NCBI GenBank assembly: GCA_900764955.1
Contig: CAAFPY010000025.1
Span: forward strand, 1-41,471
From: an uncultured Collinsella sp.
GTDB lineage: Bacteria > Actinomycetota > Coriobacteriia > Coriobacteriales > Coriobacteriaceae
DNA: 41,471 nucleotides
Direction: 5' to 3'
The notes beneath the pieces were generated by a model. It worked only from the letters and a program-made list of their open reading frames with translations. It did no database searches and was not told the DNA's origin. Shown here piece by piece: positions 1 to 8,164 of the stretch. Every line of letters begins with the position of its first letter. The stretch's first letter is position 1. A program made the position numbers and the translations under genes.

Positions 1-979
1 AGGCGCAGCAGTGGCCCGGGGCAACTTCCTTAAACTCAGGAAGCTTCTCGGAGCAGATGCCCTGCGCGATCGGGCAGCGCGTGTGGAAACGGCAACCGGT
101 CGGCGGATCCAGCGGCGACGGCGGATCGCCAGCGAGGATGATGCGCTTGCGGGTCTTCTGGATATCAGGATCGGGAACCGGCACGGCAGACAGCAGCGAC
201 TGCGTGTACGGATGGTGAGGCTCGCTATAGAGCGTTTTCCAGTCCGAAACCTCGACCATCTTGCCCAGGTACATAACGGCAACGCGATCGGAGATGTGCT
301 GCACGACGGAAAGGTCGTGGGCAATAAACAGATACGCCGTACCGAACTTGTCCTGCAGTTCCTTGAGCAGGTTCAGAACCTGGGCCTGAATGGAAACATC
401 CAGAGCGGAAACGGGCTCGTCGCAGATGATCAGCTTGGGCTTCAGAGCGAACGCGCGGGCGATGCCGACACGCTGACGCTGACCGCCCGAGAACTCGTGC
501 GGATAGCGGTTGATGTGCTCGGGGTTCAGGCCGACGACGTCCAGCAGCTCGCGGACGCGCTCAATGCGCTCCTCCTTGGTACCCACGCCATGAATGGTCA
601 TGGGCTCAGAGACGATCTCGCCAATGGTCATACGAGGATTAAGCGAAGCATAGGGGTCCTGGAAGATGAACTGCATCTCGCGACGCATGTCCTTAATCTC
701 ATGCTTGCTCATCTCGGCAACATCTTTGCCCTGGAAGAACACTTTGCCGGCCGTCGGCTTGGTCAGGCGCATGATGGTGCGGCCCGTGGTGGACTTACCG
801 CAACCAGACTCGCCGACCAGGCCAAAGGTCTCGCCCGGATAAATCTCGAACGAAATGTCATTCACAGCAGAGACGACACGCTTAGAGAAGCGCTTGGCGA
901 ACATGCCGGACTCAGCGGGAAACTCCTTAGAGAGGTGCTCGACCTTCAGCAGCGGAGTACGCTCGTTGGTATCTGCCAT
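1..979 (-). CDS. oppF: Oligopeptide ABC transporter ATP-binding protein OppF (3' end cut by window edge)
   Basis: This is one of the two cytoplasmic ATPases that power peptide import through OppBC. I translated it by hand on the minus strand: 326 codons are open and no stop is reached before base 1, so the C-terminus lies outside. Visible motifs are Walker A GESGCGKST (about residues 57-65), the Q-loop FQDP (106-109), the signature FSGGQRQR (163-170), Walker B LIICDEP (183-189) and the switch His in AHDLS (220-224). The C-terminal oligopeptide-transporter extension has Cys residues in GCRFHTRCP. The start ATG overlaps the oppD stop by one base (TAATG), so translation is probably coupled, with SD-like GGGAGG inside the end of oppD. 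It is the last visible gene of the oppABCDF operon. The assignment to the OppF/DppF family is firm; the peptide specificity is inferred. Confidence 0.95.
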   Translation of the reverse strand, partial: MADTNERTPLLKVEHLSKEFPAESGMFAKRFSKRVVSAVNDISFEIYPGETFGLVGESGCGKSTTGRTIMRLTKPTAGKVFFQGKDVAEMSKHEIKDMRREMQFIFQDPYASLNPRMTIGEIVSEPMTIHGVGTKEERIERVRELLDVVGLNPEHINRYPHEFSGGQRQRVGIARAFALKPKLIICDEPVSALDVSIQAQVLNLLKELQDKFGTAYLFIAHDLSVVQHISDRVAVMYLGKMVEVSDWKTLYSEPHHPYTQSLLSAVPVPDPDIQKTRKRIILAGDPPSPLDPPTGCRFHTRCPIAQGICSEKLPEFKEVAPGHCCA

Positions 980-2070
980 TACGCCTCGCCTCCCTTCTTG
1001 GAATCCTTGCGCGTACGGGACGTCTCAGGAGCGTTCTTGAGGAACTCGGGGTCACCGGAGTAGTGGCACGCAGAGTAATGACCAGACTCGGTGACAACGC
1101 GCTCGGGGCGCTGCTTGCGGCACTTGTCCGTCGCATAGGGGCAACGAGGAGAGAACACGCAGCCCTCAGGCAAGTTCATGAGCGAAGGCGGGTTGCCGTG
1201 AATCGGCGTAAGAGGCTTCTTCTCATCGATGGCCTGTTCCGGGATGGAGCGGATAAGGCCCCAGGTGTAAGGGTGGCGGCTCTCGTAGAAGATTTCCTCA
1301 GCAGTACCGAACTCGACAGGACGGCCGGCGTACATAACCATGATCTTATCGGCCATATCGGCGACGACGCCCAGGTCATGGGTAATCATGATGATGGCGT
1401 TGCCGTTCTTCTCCTGCATTTCCTGCATAAGCTCAATAATCTGAGCCTGAATGGTAACGTCCAGGGCAGTCGTGGGCTCGTCGGCAATCAGAATATCGGG
1501 ATCGCAGGCAAGGGCCATAGCAATCATGACACGCTGACGCATACCGCCCGAGAACTGGTGCGGATACTCATTGACGCGCTTCTCGGGCTCGGGAATGCCA
1601 ACGAGGTCCAAAAGCTCGGTGGCGCGCTTGAGCGCCTCCTGCTTGGAGTAACCACGGTGCAGACGAAGGCCCTCACCCACCTGCTTGCCGATCTTATAGA
1701 CCGGGTTCAAGGAGGTCATAGGATCCTGGAAGATCATCGCGATGTCGTTACCGCGGATGTGCTGCATCTCTTCCTCGGTCATCTCGAGGATAGAACGACC
1801 GCGATAGCGAACGTCGCCGCCCTCAATCTTTCCCGGAGGCATCGAGATGAGGCCCATGATGGTCATGGCGGTCACGGACTTACCGGAGCCGGACTCACCG
1901 ACGACACCCAGGGTCTCGCCGCGATCGAGCGTGTAGGACACACCGTCGACAGCGCGAACGACACCGTCCTCGGTATGGAAATACATCTTAAGGTCATCGA
2001 CCTCGAGCAGATGCTGGCCCTCGGGAACCGGCTGGTCCTTCAGGTCCACATAGTTCTTGTTCTTCTTCAT
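979..2070 (-). CDS. oppD: Oligopeptide ABC transporter ATP-binding protein OppD
   Basis: This is the partner ATPase of OppF, 363 aa, acting on the cytoplasmic face of the OppBC channel. Walker A GESGSGKS is at about residues 59-66, Q-loop FQDP at 114-117, signature FSGGMRQ at 173-179, Walker B ILIADEP at 193-199 and the switch His in THDLG. The C-terminal region carries the Cys-rich tail of the OppD/DppD group (CVFSPRCP, then further Cys residues), followed by a charged Lys-rich end. It starts two bases after the oppC stop, and its own stop overlaps the oppF start. The length is a little over the usual 320-350 aa because of the N-terminal MKKNKNYVDLKD stretch and the charged tail. The family is certain; peptides as substrate is inferred from gene order. 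Confidence 0.95.
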   Translation of the reverse strand: MKKNKNYVDLKDQPVPEGQHLLEVDDLKMYFHTEDGVVRAVDGVSYTLDRGETLGVVGESGSGKSVTAMTIMGLISMPPGKIEGGDVRYRGRSILEMTEEEMQHIRGNDIAMIFQDPMTSLNPVYKIGKQVGEGLRLHRGYSKQEALKRATELLDLVGIPEPEKRVNEYPHQFSGGMRQRVMIAMALACDPDILIADEPTTALDVTIQAQIIELMQEMQEKNGNAIIMITHDLGVVADMADKIMVMYAGRPVEFGTAEEIFYESRHPYTWGLIRSIPEQAIDEKKPLTPIHGNPPSLMNLPEGCVFSPRCPYATDKCRKQRPERVVTESGHYSACHYSGDPEFLKNAPETSRTRKDSKKGGEA

Positions 2071-2072
2071 CC

Positions 2073-3008
2073 TTATGCGTCCTTCATCTTGACGTCGAGG
2101 GCGTCGCGCAGACCGTCACCCAGCAGGGTGAAGGCGAGCACCGTCGAGAGAATTGCCAAACCGGGCATGATCATCATCCAGGGAGCAGTCAGAAGATACT
2201 GCTGACCGTCCTGAATCATGGAGCCCCACGAAGGCGTAGGCGGAATAACGCCCATGCCGAGGAAGGACAGAGCGGACTCGGTCAGAATAGCGCCACCAAT
2301 GTTCATGGTCGCATAGACCACGATAGAAGCAACGGAGTTCGGGAAGATATGGCGCATAACGATACGCGCATCGGATGCACCCATAGCGCGAGCGGCGTCA
2401 ACATAGTCGTTCTCTTTGACCGTCAGGATCGCGGATCGGAAGACGCGCGCAATCGAAGGCCAGCCGAGAATGCCGATGGCGATAAAGACATTCTGAAGAC
2501 CACGACCGATAACGGCAATCATGGCAACAACGAACAGCACGTACGGGAACGCCAGGAAGATGTCCGCACAGCGCATGATAATCGTATCCCAGATGCCGCC
2601 ATAGAAACCGGCGAGGGCGCCCATGACCAGACCGATCACCGTGGAGATGGCGGTGGCCATAATACCGACGGAAAGCGAAACGCGTGCACCGTAGATAACA
2701 CGGACGAGAATGTCACGACCAAGAGAGTCGGTGCCAAACGGGTGCTCGGCACACGGAGCCAGCAGCGAAGTCTCGGCCATGGTAGTCGAGTCGGAAGCCG
2801 TAGGAGAGCCGAGCCAGGGCTTAGCCCACAGATCGGCGGTCAGGGCGACCACAACAACGATGATGATCCAGCAGACACCGATAACGGCGAGCTTGTTCTT
2901 ACGAAGACGCTTAAAAGCGTCGCCCCACAGCGTGCGGGACTTGGCGGGAGCAGATGCGGCCTTGGTGGCGGTAGCCTGCTCCTGAGACTGAGAATCAGTT
3001 TCCTGCAT
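2073..3008 (-). CDS. oppC: Oligopeptide ABC transporter permease OppC
   Basis: This is an inner-membrane permease subunit of 311 aa. It has a polar N-terminus rich in Gln, Ala and Lys (about 35 residues), then a first membrane helix (VIGVCWIIIVVVVALTA), an extracytoplasmic stretch ending in the family motif FGTDSLGRDILVRVIYG, and a five-helix core. The EAA loop that contacts the ATPases reads DAARAMGASDARIVMRHIFPN, and SFLGMGVIPPTPSWG is the typical DppC/OppC C-terminal signature. The start ATG has a strong GGGAGG Shine-Dalgarno 8 bases upstream. It sits between oppB (14-base gap) and oppD (2-base gap), as expected for a single operon. The family assignment is clear. Confidence 0.95.
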   Translation of the reverse strand: MQETDSQSQEQATATKAASAPAKSRTLWGDAFKRLRKNKLAVIGVCWIIIVVVVALTADLWAKPWLGSPTASDSTTMAETSLLAPCAEHPFGTDSLGRDILVRVIYGARVSLSVGIMATAISTVIGLVMGALAGFYGGIWDTIIMRCADIFLAFPYVLFVVAMIAVIGRGLQNVFIAIGILGWPSIARVFRSAILTVKENDYVDAARAMGASDARIVMRHIFPNSVASIVVYATMNIGGAILTESALSFLGMGVIPPTPSWGSMIQDGQQYLLTAPWMMIMPGLAILSTVLAFTLLGDGLRDALDVKMKDA

Positions 3009-3022
3009 GAGACGTACCTCCC

Positions 3023-4060
3023 TTAGGCCTTATCCGACGGACCGCCAAGGCGGATGCGCGGGTCGAGGAATGCATAGCTAATGTCGACGAGCAGGTTGAT
3101 CACCATAACGACGACAACAATGAGCGTAACGCCGCCCATAACGATGGGCCAGTCGCGCATGCTAATGGCGCGGTAGACCTCGAAGCCGATGCCGGGCCAG
3201 TTAAAGACCGTCTCGGTCAGGATGGCGCCCGAAAGCATGCCGCCGAAGTCGACACCAATATAGGTAACGACGGGGATGAGTGCATTCTTAAGCGCATGCT
3301 TGATAATGATCGCGCGATTGGAGAGACCCTTGGCCTTTGCCGTACGGATGTAATCCTGGTTCATGACGTCAAGCAGCTGCGAGCGCATAATGCGGGCGGC
3401 ATAGGCGGTCGAAACCGAAGCCAGCGTGATGGTCGGAAGCACGTAGTGCATCCAATCCTGATACTGGGAGCTGGCACCGCCGGCACCCGAGATCGGCATG
3501 GAGAATGCGCCGCCGGTGAGATCCTTAAGGATGACGCCGAAGAACAGCTGCAGCAGCATACCGAGCCAGAAAGCAGGGACGGCAACGAGGATCGACGTGG
3601 TCAGCGTTACCAAAATATCCCAGAAGGAGTAACGCTTGACCGCCGAAATAATACCCGCACCGATACCCATGATTGCCTCGAGCACGATAGCGCACGCGGC
3701 AAGTTTGACCGTATACGGATACTTCTGAGCAAAGATATCCGTAACCGGCAGCTTGCGCTGGTACGAATTGCCCAGATCGCCATGAAGCAGACCGTTCATG
3801 TAATACAAATAACGGTCCACGAGCGACGTTTGAACGGGATCGCCGTTCTCGTCAAGGATCGCGTTGCCGTCCTCGTCCGACTGGACCAGGTGATAGCGCA
3901 CGCGAAGCTGAAGCTCCACCTCGGGGGACAGAGCCTTGTCTCCGCCGATCAGCTTGATCGGGTCTCCCGGCACGATATTCTGGAGGGCGAACAGAATCAG
4001 CGTAACGCCCAAAAATACCGGGATGAACTGAAGCACACGTTTAACGATGTACTTACCCAT
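3023..4060 (-). CDS. oppB: Oligopeptide ABC transporter permease OppB
   Basis: This is a membrane permease of 345 aa that forms the translocation pore with OppC. The N-terminal helix (RVLQFIPVFLGVTLILFAL) is followed by the IVPGDP motif typical of DppB/OppB. There is then a long extracytoplasmic loop before the core helices. The EAA loop reads RTAKAKGLSNRAIIIKHALK, followed by the conserved ALIPVVTYIG. The loop between helices 1 and 2 contains an acidic insert (DEDGNAILDENGDP) that makes the protein slightly longer than the usual 305-330 aa. The ATG has a GGGGAG Shine-Dalgarno about 5 bases upstream. The gene lies 157 bases downstream of oppA, behind a 10-bp hairpin that may lower permease expression relative to the binding protein. 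Confidence 0.95.
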   Translation of the reverse strand: MGKYIVKRVLQFIPVFLGVTLILFALQNIVPGDPIKLIGGDKALSPEVELQLRVRYHLVQSDEDGNAILDENGDPVQTSLVDRYLYYMNGLLHGDLGNSYQRKLPVTDIFAQKYPYTVKLAACAIVLEAIMGIGAGIISAVKRYSFWDILVTLTTSILVAVPAFWLGMLLQLFFGVILKDLTGGAFSMPISGAGGASSQYQDWMHYVLPTITLASVSTAYAARIMRSQLLDVMNQDYIRTAKAKGLSNRAIIIKHALKNALIPVVTYIGVDFGGMLSGAILTETVFNWPGIGFEVYRAISMRDWPIVMGGVTLIVVVVMVINLLVDISYAFLDPRIRLGGPSDKA

Positions 4061-4090
4061 ACCACTCCCCTATCTAGGGATTAACCTAAA

Positions 4091-4120
4091 TGGGATGCCG
4101 ATCGCCAGACCGGCATCCCA
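4091..4120 (-). other. Intercistronic hairpin between oppA and oppB
   Basis: There is a perfect 10-bp stem, TGGGATGCCG at 4091-4100 pairing with CGGCATCCCA at 4111-4120, with a 10-base loop. On the minus-strand transcript no T-run follows, so it is more likely an mRNA-stabilising or attenuating hairpin than a full terminator. Such hairpins downstream of binding-protein genes commonly raise the ratio of binding protein to permease; that role here is inferred. Confidence 0.7.
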
Positions 4121-4217
4121 AAATTACCATCAGCCAGTTTACCCCAGGTTAGGGAGAACTGTATGTTTCCCATGAGGTCTACGTAAATACTTGACCCTCA
4201 CGGAAGCTGCAAAACCC

Positions 4218-5894
4218 TTAGGCGAGCTCGGCGGTACTCAGATCGGCGTGCTTCTGCGGATCAACATAGAGATGCTTGACGCGGTCAGAGCCAGCGATGG
4301 TGTGCGTGTAGAACATCACCGGGATAACCGGGCAGTCAGCAGCGACCATGGCGTCGGCCTCCCGCATCTTGGCGATGCGCTCCTCGTCATCAACCGTGGT
4401 GCGGGCCTCGTCGACCTTGGCATCGAACTCGGGGTTGTTGTAACCAGAGCGGTTGTCGCCACCGAGGGAGTCGGAGTGGAACAGAGGGTACAGGAAGTTG
4501 TCCATGATCGGGTAATCGGCGATCCAGCCCAGACGGCCGAACTGATAGTTGAAGTTCTGATACTGCTCGAGCAGGGCAGACCACTCGGGAGTATCGGAGA
4601 CGGCGGTGACGCCCACCTTGGCGAGGTCGCCGATGATGGACTCCATGATCTCCTTGTGGCCACCGTCCTGGTTGTAGGACAGGGTCACATTGATGCCACG
4701 ATCGCCGTTAGCGCCAGCGGGAGCGACCTTGTCGAGGTACTCGTTGGCCTTGTCGACGTCATAGGCGCAGAACTCCCATGCGCCCTCCTTGTAGCCGGCG
4801 ATTCCCGGAGGAACAATACCGTCGGCGGGGGTACGGGTACCCTTGAAGATGGTCTTGCAGATGGCCTCACGGTTGATGGCCAGGGAGATGCCCTTGCGCA
4901 GGTCGGCGTTATTGAACGGCTCGGCCGTGGTGTTGCAGGTCAGATAGTATGTGGAAGGCTCGGCACCGAGCAGCATATGCTCGCCGTCACCCATGGTGTA
5001 GCCGTCCTTGGACTCGCCACGGTCCTTCTTTGCGGCGTCGATCTGAGCAACGGGAACGTCGCAGACATCGAGGTTACCGGCCTGGAACTCCTTGTAAGCG
5101 GTCTCCATGTCCTTGATGACCTGGAAGTGGATGGCGTCGATCTTGGCCTTGTCGCCATAGTAATCATCGAACTTCTTGAGGTTGATCTCCTGGCCATCCT
5201 CCCACTTACCGTCCATCATGAACGGGCCGTTACCGACCGGGGCAAGATAGAAGCTCTTGACATCGGACTCGGCGCACTCGGGAACCGGGGACAGAGCCGG
5301 GTGAGAGGCGACGAAGGGGAAGTCGGCGTAAGCGGAAGACAGCTTGACGACGAGGGTCTCATCGTCGGGGCAAGTAACACCGCTGAGCTCGGTAGCGTTG
5401 CCGGCAAGCAGATCGTCATAGCCCTCAACCATGGAAAGGTGATAGGAGACCTCGGAAGGACCATACTCGGTGGCGATGGCCGACTTGGTGTTGACTAGAC
5501 GCTCCCAACCGAGCTTGAAGGACTTGGAGGTAACGTCGTCACCGTTGTGGAACTTGGCCTTCTTGATCTTGAAGGTGAACTCGGTGGCGTCGTCGTTAGC
5601 CTCAAAGGACTCGCAAGCCAGCGGAACGATCTCGCCCTTCTCGGGGTCGTACTCCGTCAGAGCGTCGAAGAGCTGGTACTCGACCTGAGTGCCCTGATCC
5701 TCCTGGACGTTGTAGGGGTCGATGCAGACCGGGTTGTTGATGTAGAAGTTCAGCTTCGAACCGGACTCAGAACCGGAAGCGTCGCCGCCCTTCTTGCCGC
5801 ACGCGGCAAGAAAAGCCATGGAGCTCGCAGCGAGGGTGCCGCCAACAAAGGCGCGACGACCCATAACGGGCTGGTGGAACATAGAATCAGCCAT
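4218..5894 (-). CDS. oppA: Oligopeptide-binding lipoprotein OppA
   Basis: This is the extracellular solute-binding protein (family 5) of the Opp importer, 558 aa. The chosen ATG (MADSMFHQPVMGRRAF) has an AAGGAGG Shine-Dalgarno 5 bases upstream; a further in-frame start 15 codons earlier lacks one. The N-terminus carries an RR motif (MGRRAFVGG) resembling a Tat signal, a hydrophobic stretch and the lipobox FLAAC followed by GKKGGDASGS, so it should be lipid-anchored after cleavage before Cys. The mature region contains recognisable family stretches such as FNNADLRKGISLAINREAI and DYPIMDNFLYPLFHSDS. It is the first gene of oppABCDF, with a hairpin behind it. Peptide binding is inferred from the family and operon. 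Confidence 0.94.
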   Translation of the reverse strand: MADSMFHQPVMGRRAFVGGTLAASSMAFLAACGKKGGDASGSESGSKLNFYINNPVCIDPYNVQEDQGTQVEYQLFDALTEYDPEKGEIVPLACESFEANDDATEFTFKIKKAKFHNGDDVTSKSFKLGWERLVNTKSAIATEYGPSEVSYHLSMVEGYDDLLAGNATELSGVTCPDDETLVVKLSSAYADFPFVASHPALSPVPECAESDVKSFYLAPVGNGPFMMDGKWEDGQEINLKKFDDYYGDKAKIDAIHFQVIKDMETAYKEFQAGNLDVCDVPVAQIDAAKKDRGESKDGYTMGDGEHMLLGAEPSTYYLTCNTTAEPFNNADLRKGISLAINREAICKTIFKGTRTPADGIVPPGIAGYKEGAWEFCAYDVDKANEYLDKVAPAGANGDRGINVTLSYNQDGGHKEIMESIIGDLAKVGVTAVSDTPEWSALLEQYQNFNYQFGRLGWIADYPIMDNFLYPLFHSDSLGGDNRSGYNNPEFDAKVDEARTTVDDEERIAKMREADAMVAADCPVIPVMFYTHTIAGSDRVKHLYVDPQKHADLSTAELA

Positions 5895-6127
5895 GCCATC
5901 CTCCTTATGAGATAGGACAAAGTGAATTCGGCCGGGCAACGTCGAGACAGCCCGTTCGAACCATTCAAACGCGGTCCGCCGTTATGGCTGGTTATGCAGT
6001 GCGGACCAACGTTTCGCAATACAGTAGCGCATTTTATGCACAATTTGGCGCTGATTCCGGTTAACGGTCGAGAATTTCTTTAGTTGGGCGAAGTATGTGG
6101 GGATATTTTGGCTCTGTTACAAGTCTG
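5895..6127 (-). promoter_or_regulatory. Leader and promoter region of the opp operon with two inverted repeats
   Basis: No gene is seen in this gap. Two inverted repeats lie in the probable leader. One has arms GGTCCGC (5973-5979) and GCGGACC (6001-6007) around a 21-base loop. The other pairs CGTTCGAA (5953-5960) with TTCAAACG (5964-5971), 7 of 8. A weak promoter candidate on the minus strand is TTGTGC, 16 bases, TATTGC further upstream. Function is not established. Confidence 0.4.
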
Positions 6128-6162
6128 TAAACAAAAAGGGCCCCGCACATGCGGGACCCTTT
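6128..6162 (-). terminator. Rho-independent terminator of secG
   Basis: The stem pairs AAAGGGCCCCGCA (6135-6147) with TGCGGGACCCTTT (6150-6162); the one non-Watson-Crick position is a G-T pair on the minus transcript. On that strand it is followed by TTTTTGTTT. It lies 23 bases beyond the secG stop and insulates the opp operon. Confidence 0.85.
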
Positions 6163-6184
6163 ACAAACGTATATACGCCGATGC

Positions 6185-6439
6185 TTAGTAGCCGACGATG
6201 CCCTGCGGGAAGAAGAACATGCACAGAACGACACACACAGCAAAAACGACGGCCATAATTACCGTCAGGCGATCGAGGTTCTGCTCCATGACGCCCGTGG
6301 CAGAGCTGGAGTTATACAGCGAGCTAGCGATCATATCCGAAACGCCGGTACCCTTACCGGAGTGCATCAGGACGAGAATCGTCAGCGCCACGGCAGAGAC
6401 AGCCCAAACGACAAACAGAAGAATCTGGAACGGACCCAT
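6185..6439 (-). CDS. secG: Preprotein translocase subunit SecG
   Basis: This small membrane subunit of the SecYEG protein-export channel is 84 aa, a normal length. The start ATG (MGPFQILLF) is chosen because AAGGAG lies 7 bases upstream; an in-frame GTG eight codons earlier has no such site. There are two membrane helices (about residues 3-23 and 57-77). Between them is the SecG-typical stretch LMHSGKGTGVSDM with a Ser/Asn-rich SSLYNSSSATG, and the motif ENLDRLT-like EQNLDRLTVIMAV precedes the second helix. It follows gpmI but is separated from it by a strong terminator, so it probably has its own promoter in 6440-6543. Confidence 0.93.
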   Translation of the reverse strand: MGPFQILLFVVWAVSAVALTILVLMHSGKGTGVSDMIASSLYNSSSATGVMEQNLDRLTVIMAVVFAVCVVLCMFFFPQGIVGY

Positions 6440-6505
6440 AGATAAGCTCCTTAATAGCACAATTCAAACTCCAGTACTGTACCACAACCTCCAACACTCC
6501 CCCAC

Positions 6506-6536
6506 CTGCCATTTAGGGACGGGGTAGAAATGGCAG
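6506..6536. repeat. Short inverted repeat upstream of secG
   Basis: Perfect 9-bp arms CTGCCATTT (6506-6514) and AAATGGCAG (6528-6536) flank a G-rich 13-base spacer (6515-6527). It lies between the gpmI terminator and secG. It resembles REP-like intergenic elements in shape; only one copy is visible here, so repeat status cannot be shown from this window. Confidence 0.5.
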
Positions 6537-6543
6537 AAATATC

Positions 6544-6578
6544 AAAAAAAGGGGGTTGCCCGAATTTGGGCAACCCCC
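6544..6578 (-). terminator. Rho-independent terminator of the gap-pgk-tpiA-gpmI run
   Basis: A perfect 11-bp stem pairs GGGGGTTGCCC (6551-6561) with GGGCAACCCCC (6568-6578), with a 6-base loop. On the minus strand it is followed immediately by seven T. It is located 27 bases after the gpmI stop. Confidence 0.92.
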
Positions 6579-6605
6579 TCGCATGAAAACGCTTGGAGTT
6601 TTCAC

Positions 6606-8159
6606 TTAGGCCTCGGTGGCGAGCACGCGGCCCGTCATCTCGGCGGAAGGCTCAATACCAGCCATGGTGAGCATGGTCGGAGCGATATCGGAGAGACGGC
6701 CATCCTCGATACCGGTGAGCTGTGCCTTCTCATTAACGATGATGAACGGCACGCGGTTGGTGGTGTGGGCCGTAAACGGATGCTTGGAACCGTCGGAAGC
6801 AACGTCAAACATGTGATCGGCGTTGCCATGGTCGGCGGTAATCAGCGCAAAGCCGCCCTTGGCGAGAATCGCCGGGACAACCTTGGACAGAGCATCGTCA
6901 ACAGCCTCGACGGCCTTAACGGCGGCGTCGAAGACACCGGTGTGACCAACCATGTCGCAATTTGCGAAGTTCACGATGTAGAAATCAGCGCGATCCTCGT
7001 TAATAGCGGCGACGAGCTTCTCGGTAACCTCGGGAGCGCTCATCTCGGGCTGCAGATCGTAGGTAGCGACCTTGGGGGAAGCGACGAGCACGCGCTCCTC
7101 GCCCTCCTTGGGCTCCTCGATGCCGCCGTTGAGGAAGAACGTCACGTGAGCGTACTTCTCGGTCTCGGCGGTGTGCAGCTGCTTCAGGCCATTGGCGGCG
7201 ATAACGTCGGCCAGGACGTTCTCGGGGAACGTCTTGGGGAAGGCGACCTCGACGTCAAACGTCGGATCGTACTCGGTCATCGTCACAAAGTGCGAGAGCT
7301 TAATCTGCTCGCGCTCAAAGCCATCGAACTCCTTGTCCGTGAACACGCGGGTCATCTGACGAGCGCGGTCGGGACGGAAGTTGAAGAAGATGGCCGCGTC
7401 GCCCTCGTGGATGCCCTCGTTGTGGGCCGCGAAAGGCTCGACGAACTCGTCGCCGCGCGGATCCTTCTCGTAGTAGGCCTTGATACCGGCAACGGGGTCG
7501 GTATCGGCATCGGACGCGTTGACCATGACGTCGTAGGCGCGCTGGATGCGCTCCCAACGGTTGTCGCGGTCCATGGCCCAATAGCGGCCCGAAACGGTGG
7601 CAACGCGAGCGTCGCAACCGGTCTCCTCGGAGATCTTAGCCAGGAAAGCGCAGAACTCGCTCATGTAGCCGGCACCGGACTGCGGGTCGACGTCGCGGCC
7701 ATCCATGAAGGCGTGGACGCGAACGGTCTTGACGCCATGCTGGGCAGCCATCTTGACCAGAGCCTCGACGTGGTTCATGTGAGAATGAACACCGCCAGGG
7801 CTCATAAGGCCCATGAGATGCAGGGTCTTGCCTTCGGCCTTGACGTCGTCCATAGCCTTGACGAAGACCTCGTTCTTGGCGATGGAGCCGTCCTTGATGG
7901 CGTTGTTGATGCGCGAAAGCTCCTGGAACACGATGCGACCGGCACCGATGTTGAGGTGACCCACCTCGGAGTTGCCCATCTGACCGTCGGGAAGGCCCAC
8001 GTCCTCGCCCGAAGCACCGAGCGTGGTGTGAGGATACTTCTCGTACAGGCTATCAAGGAAGGGCGTCTTGGCAGCGGCGACGGCGTTCTCGCCATCAGCC
8101 GGAGCAAGGCCGCAGCCATCCATGATGATCAGGAGTGCAGGAAGATGACGCTGTGCCAT
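6606..8159 (-). CDS. gpmI: 2,3-bisphosphoglycerate-independent phosphoglycerate mutase
   Basis: It interconverts 3-phosphoglycerate and 2-phosphoglycerate in the cytoplasm, using metal ions and a phosphoserine intermediate. At 517 aa it is normal for the alkaline-phosphatase-superfamily enzyme. The first metal site is in IIMDGCG (Asp14). The catalytic Ser is Ser64 in MGNSEVGH, the substrate-binding HAFMDGRD is present, and the second metal cluster is seen in CDMVGHTG and ADHGNADHM. It begins 5 bases after the tpiA stop and is the last gene of the gap-pgk-tpiA-gpmI run before a strong terminator. An enolase gene would complete the lower pathway but is not in the window. Confidence 0.96.
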   Translation of the reverse strand: MAQRHLPALLIIMDGCGLAPADGENAVAAAKTPFLDSLYEKYPHTTLGASGEDVGLPDGQMGNSEVGHLNIGAGRIVFQELSRINNAIKDGSIAKNEVFVKAMDDVKAEGKTLHLMGLMSPGGVHSHMNHVEALVKMAAQHGVKTVRVHAFMDGRDVDPQSGAGYMSEFCAFLAKISEETGCDARVATVSGRYWAMDRDNRWERIQRAYDVMVNASDADTDPVAGIKAYYEKDPRGDEFVEPFAAHNEGIHEGDAAIFFNFRPDRARQMTRVFTDKEFDGFEREQIKLSHFVTMTEYDPTFDVEVAFPKTFPENVLADVIAANGLKQLHTAETEKYAHVTFFLNGGIEEPKEGEERVLVASPKVATYDLQPEMSAPEVTEKLVAAINEDRADFYIVNFANCDMVGHTGVFDAAVKAVEAVDDALSKVVPAILAKGGFALITADHGNADHMFDVASDGSKHPFTAHTTNRVPFIIVNEKAQLTGIEDGRLSDIAPTMLTMAGIEPSAEMTGRVLATEA

Positions 8160-8164
8160 ATGTC

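Noticed and set aside
5895..6127. T-box or amino acid riboswitch in the opp leader
   Set aside because: The stems are short and no T-box core motif or known aptamer pattern was recognised.
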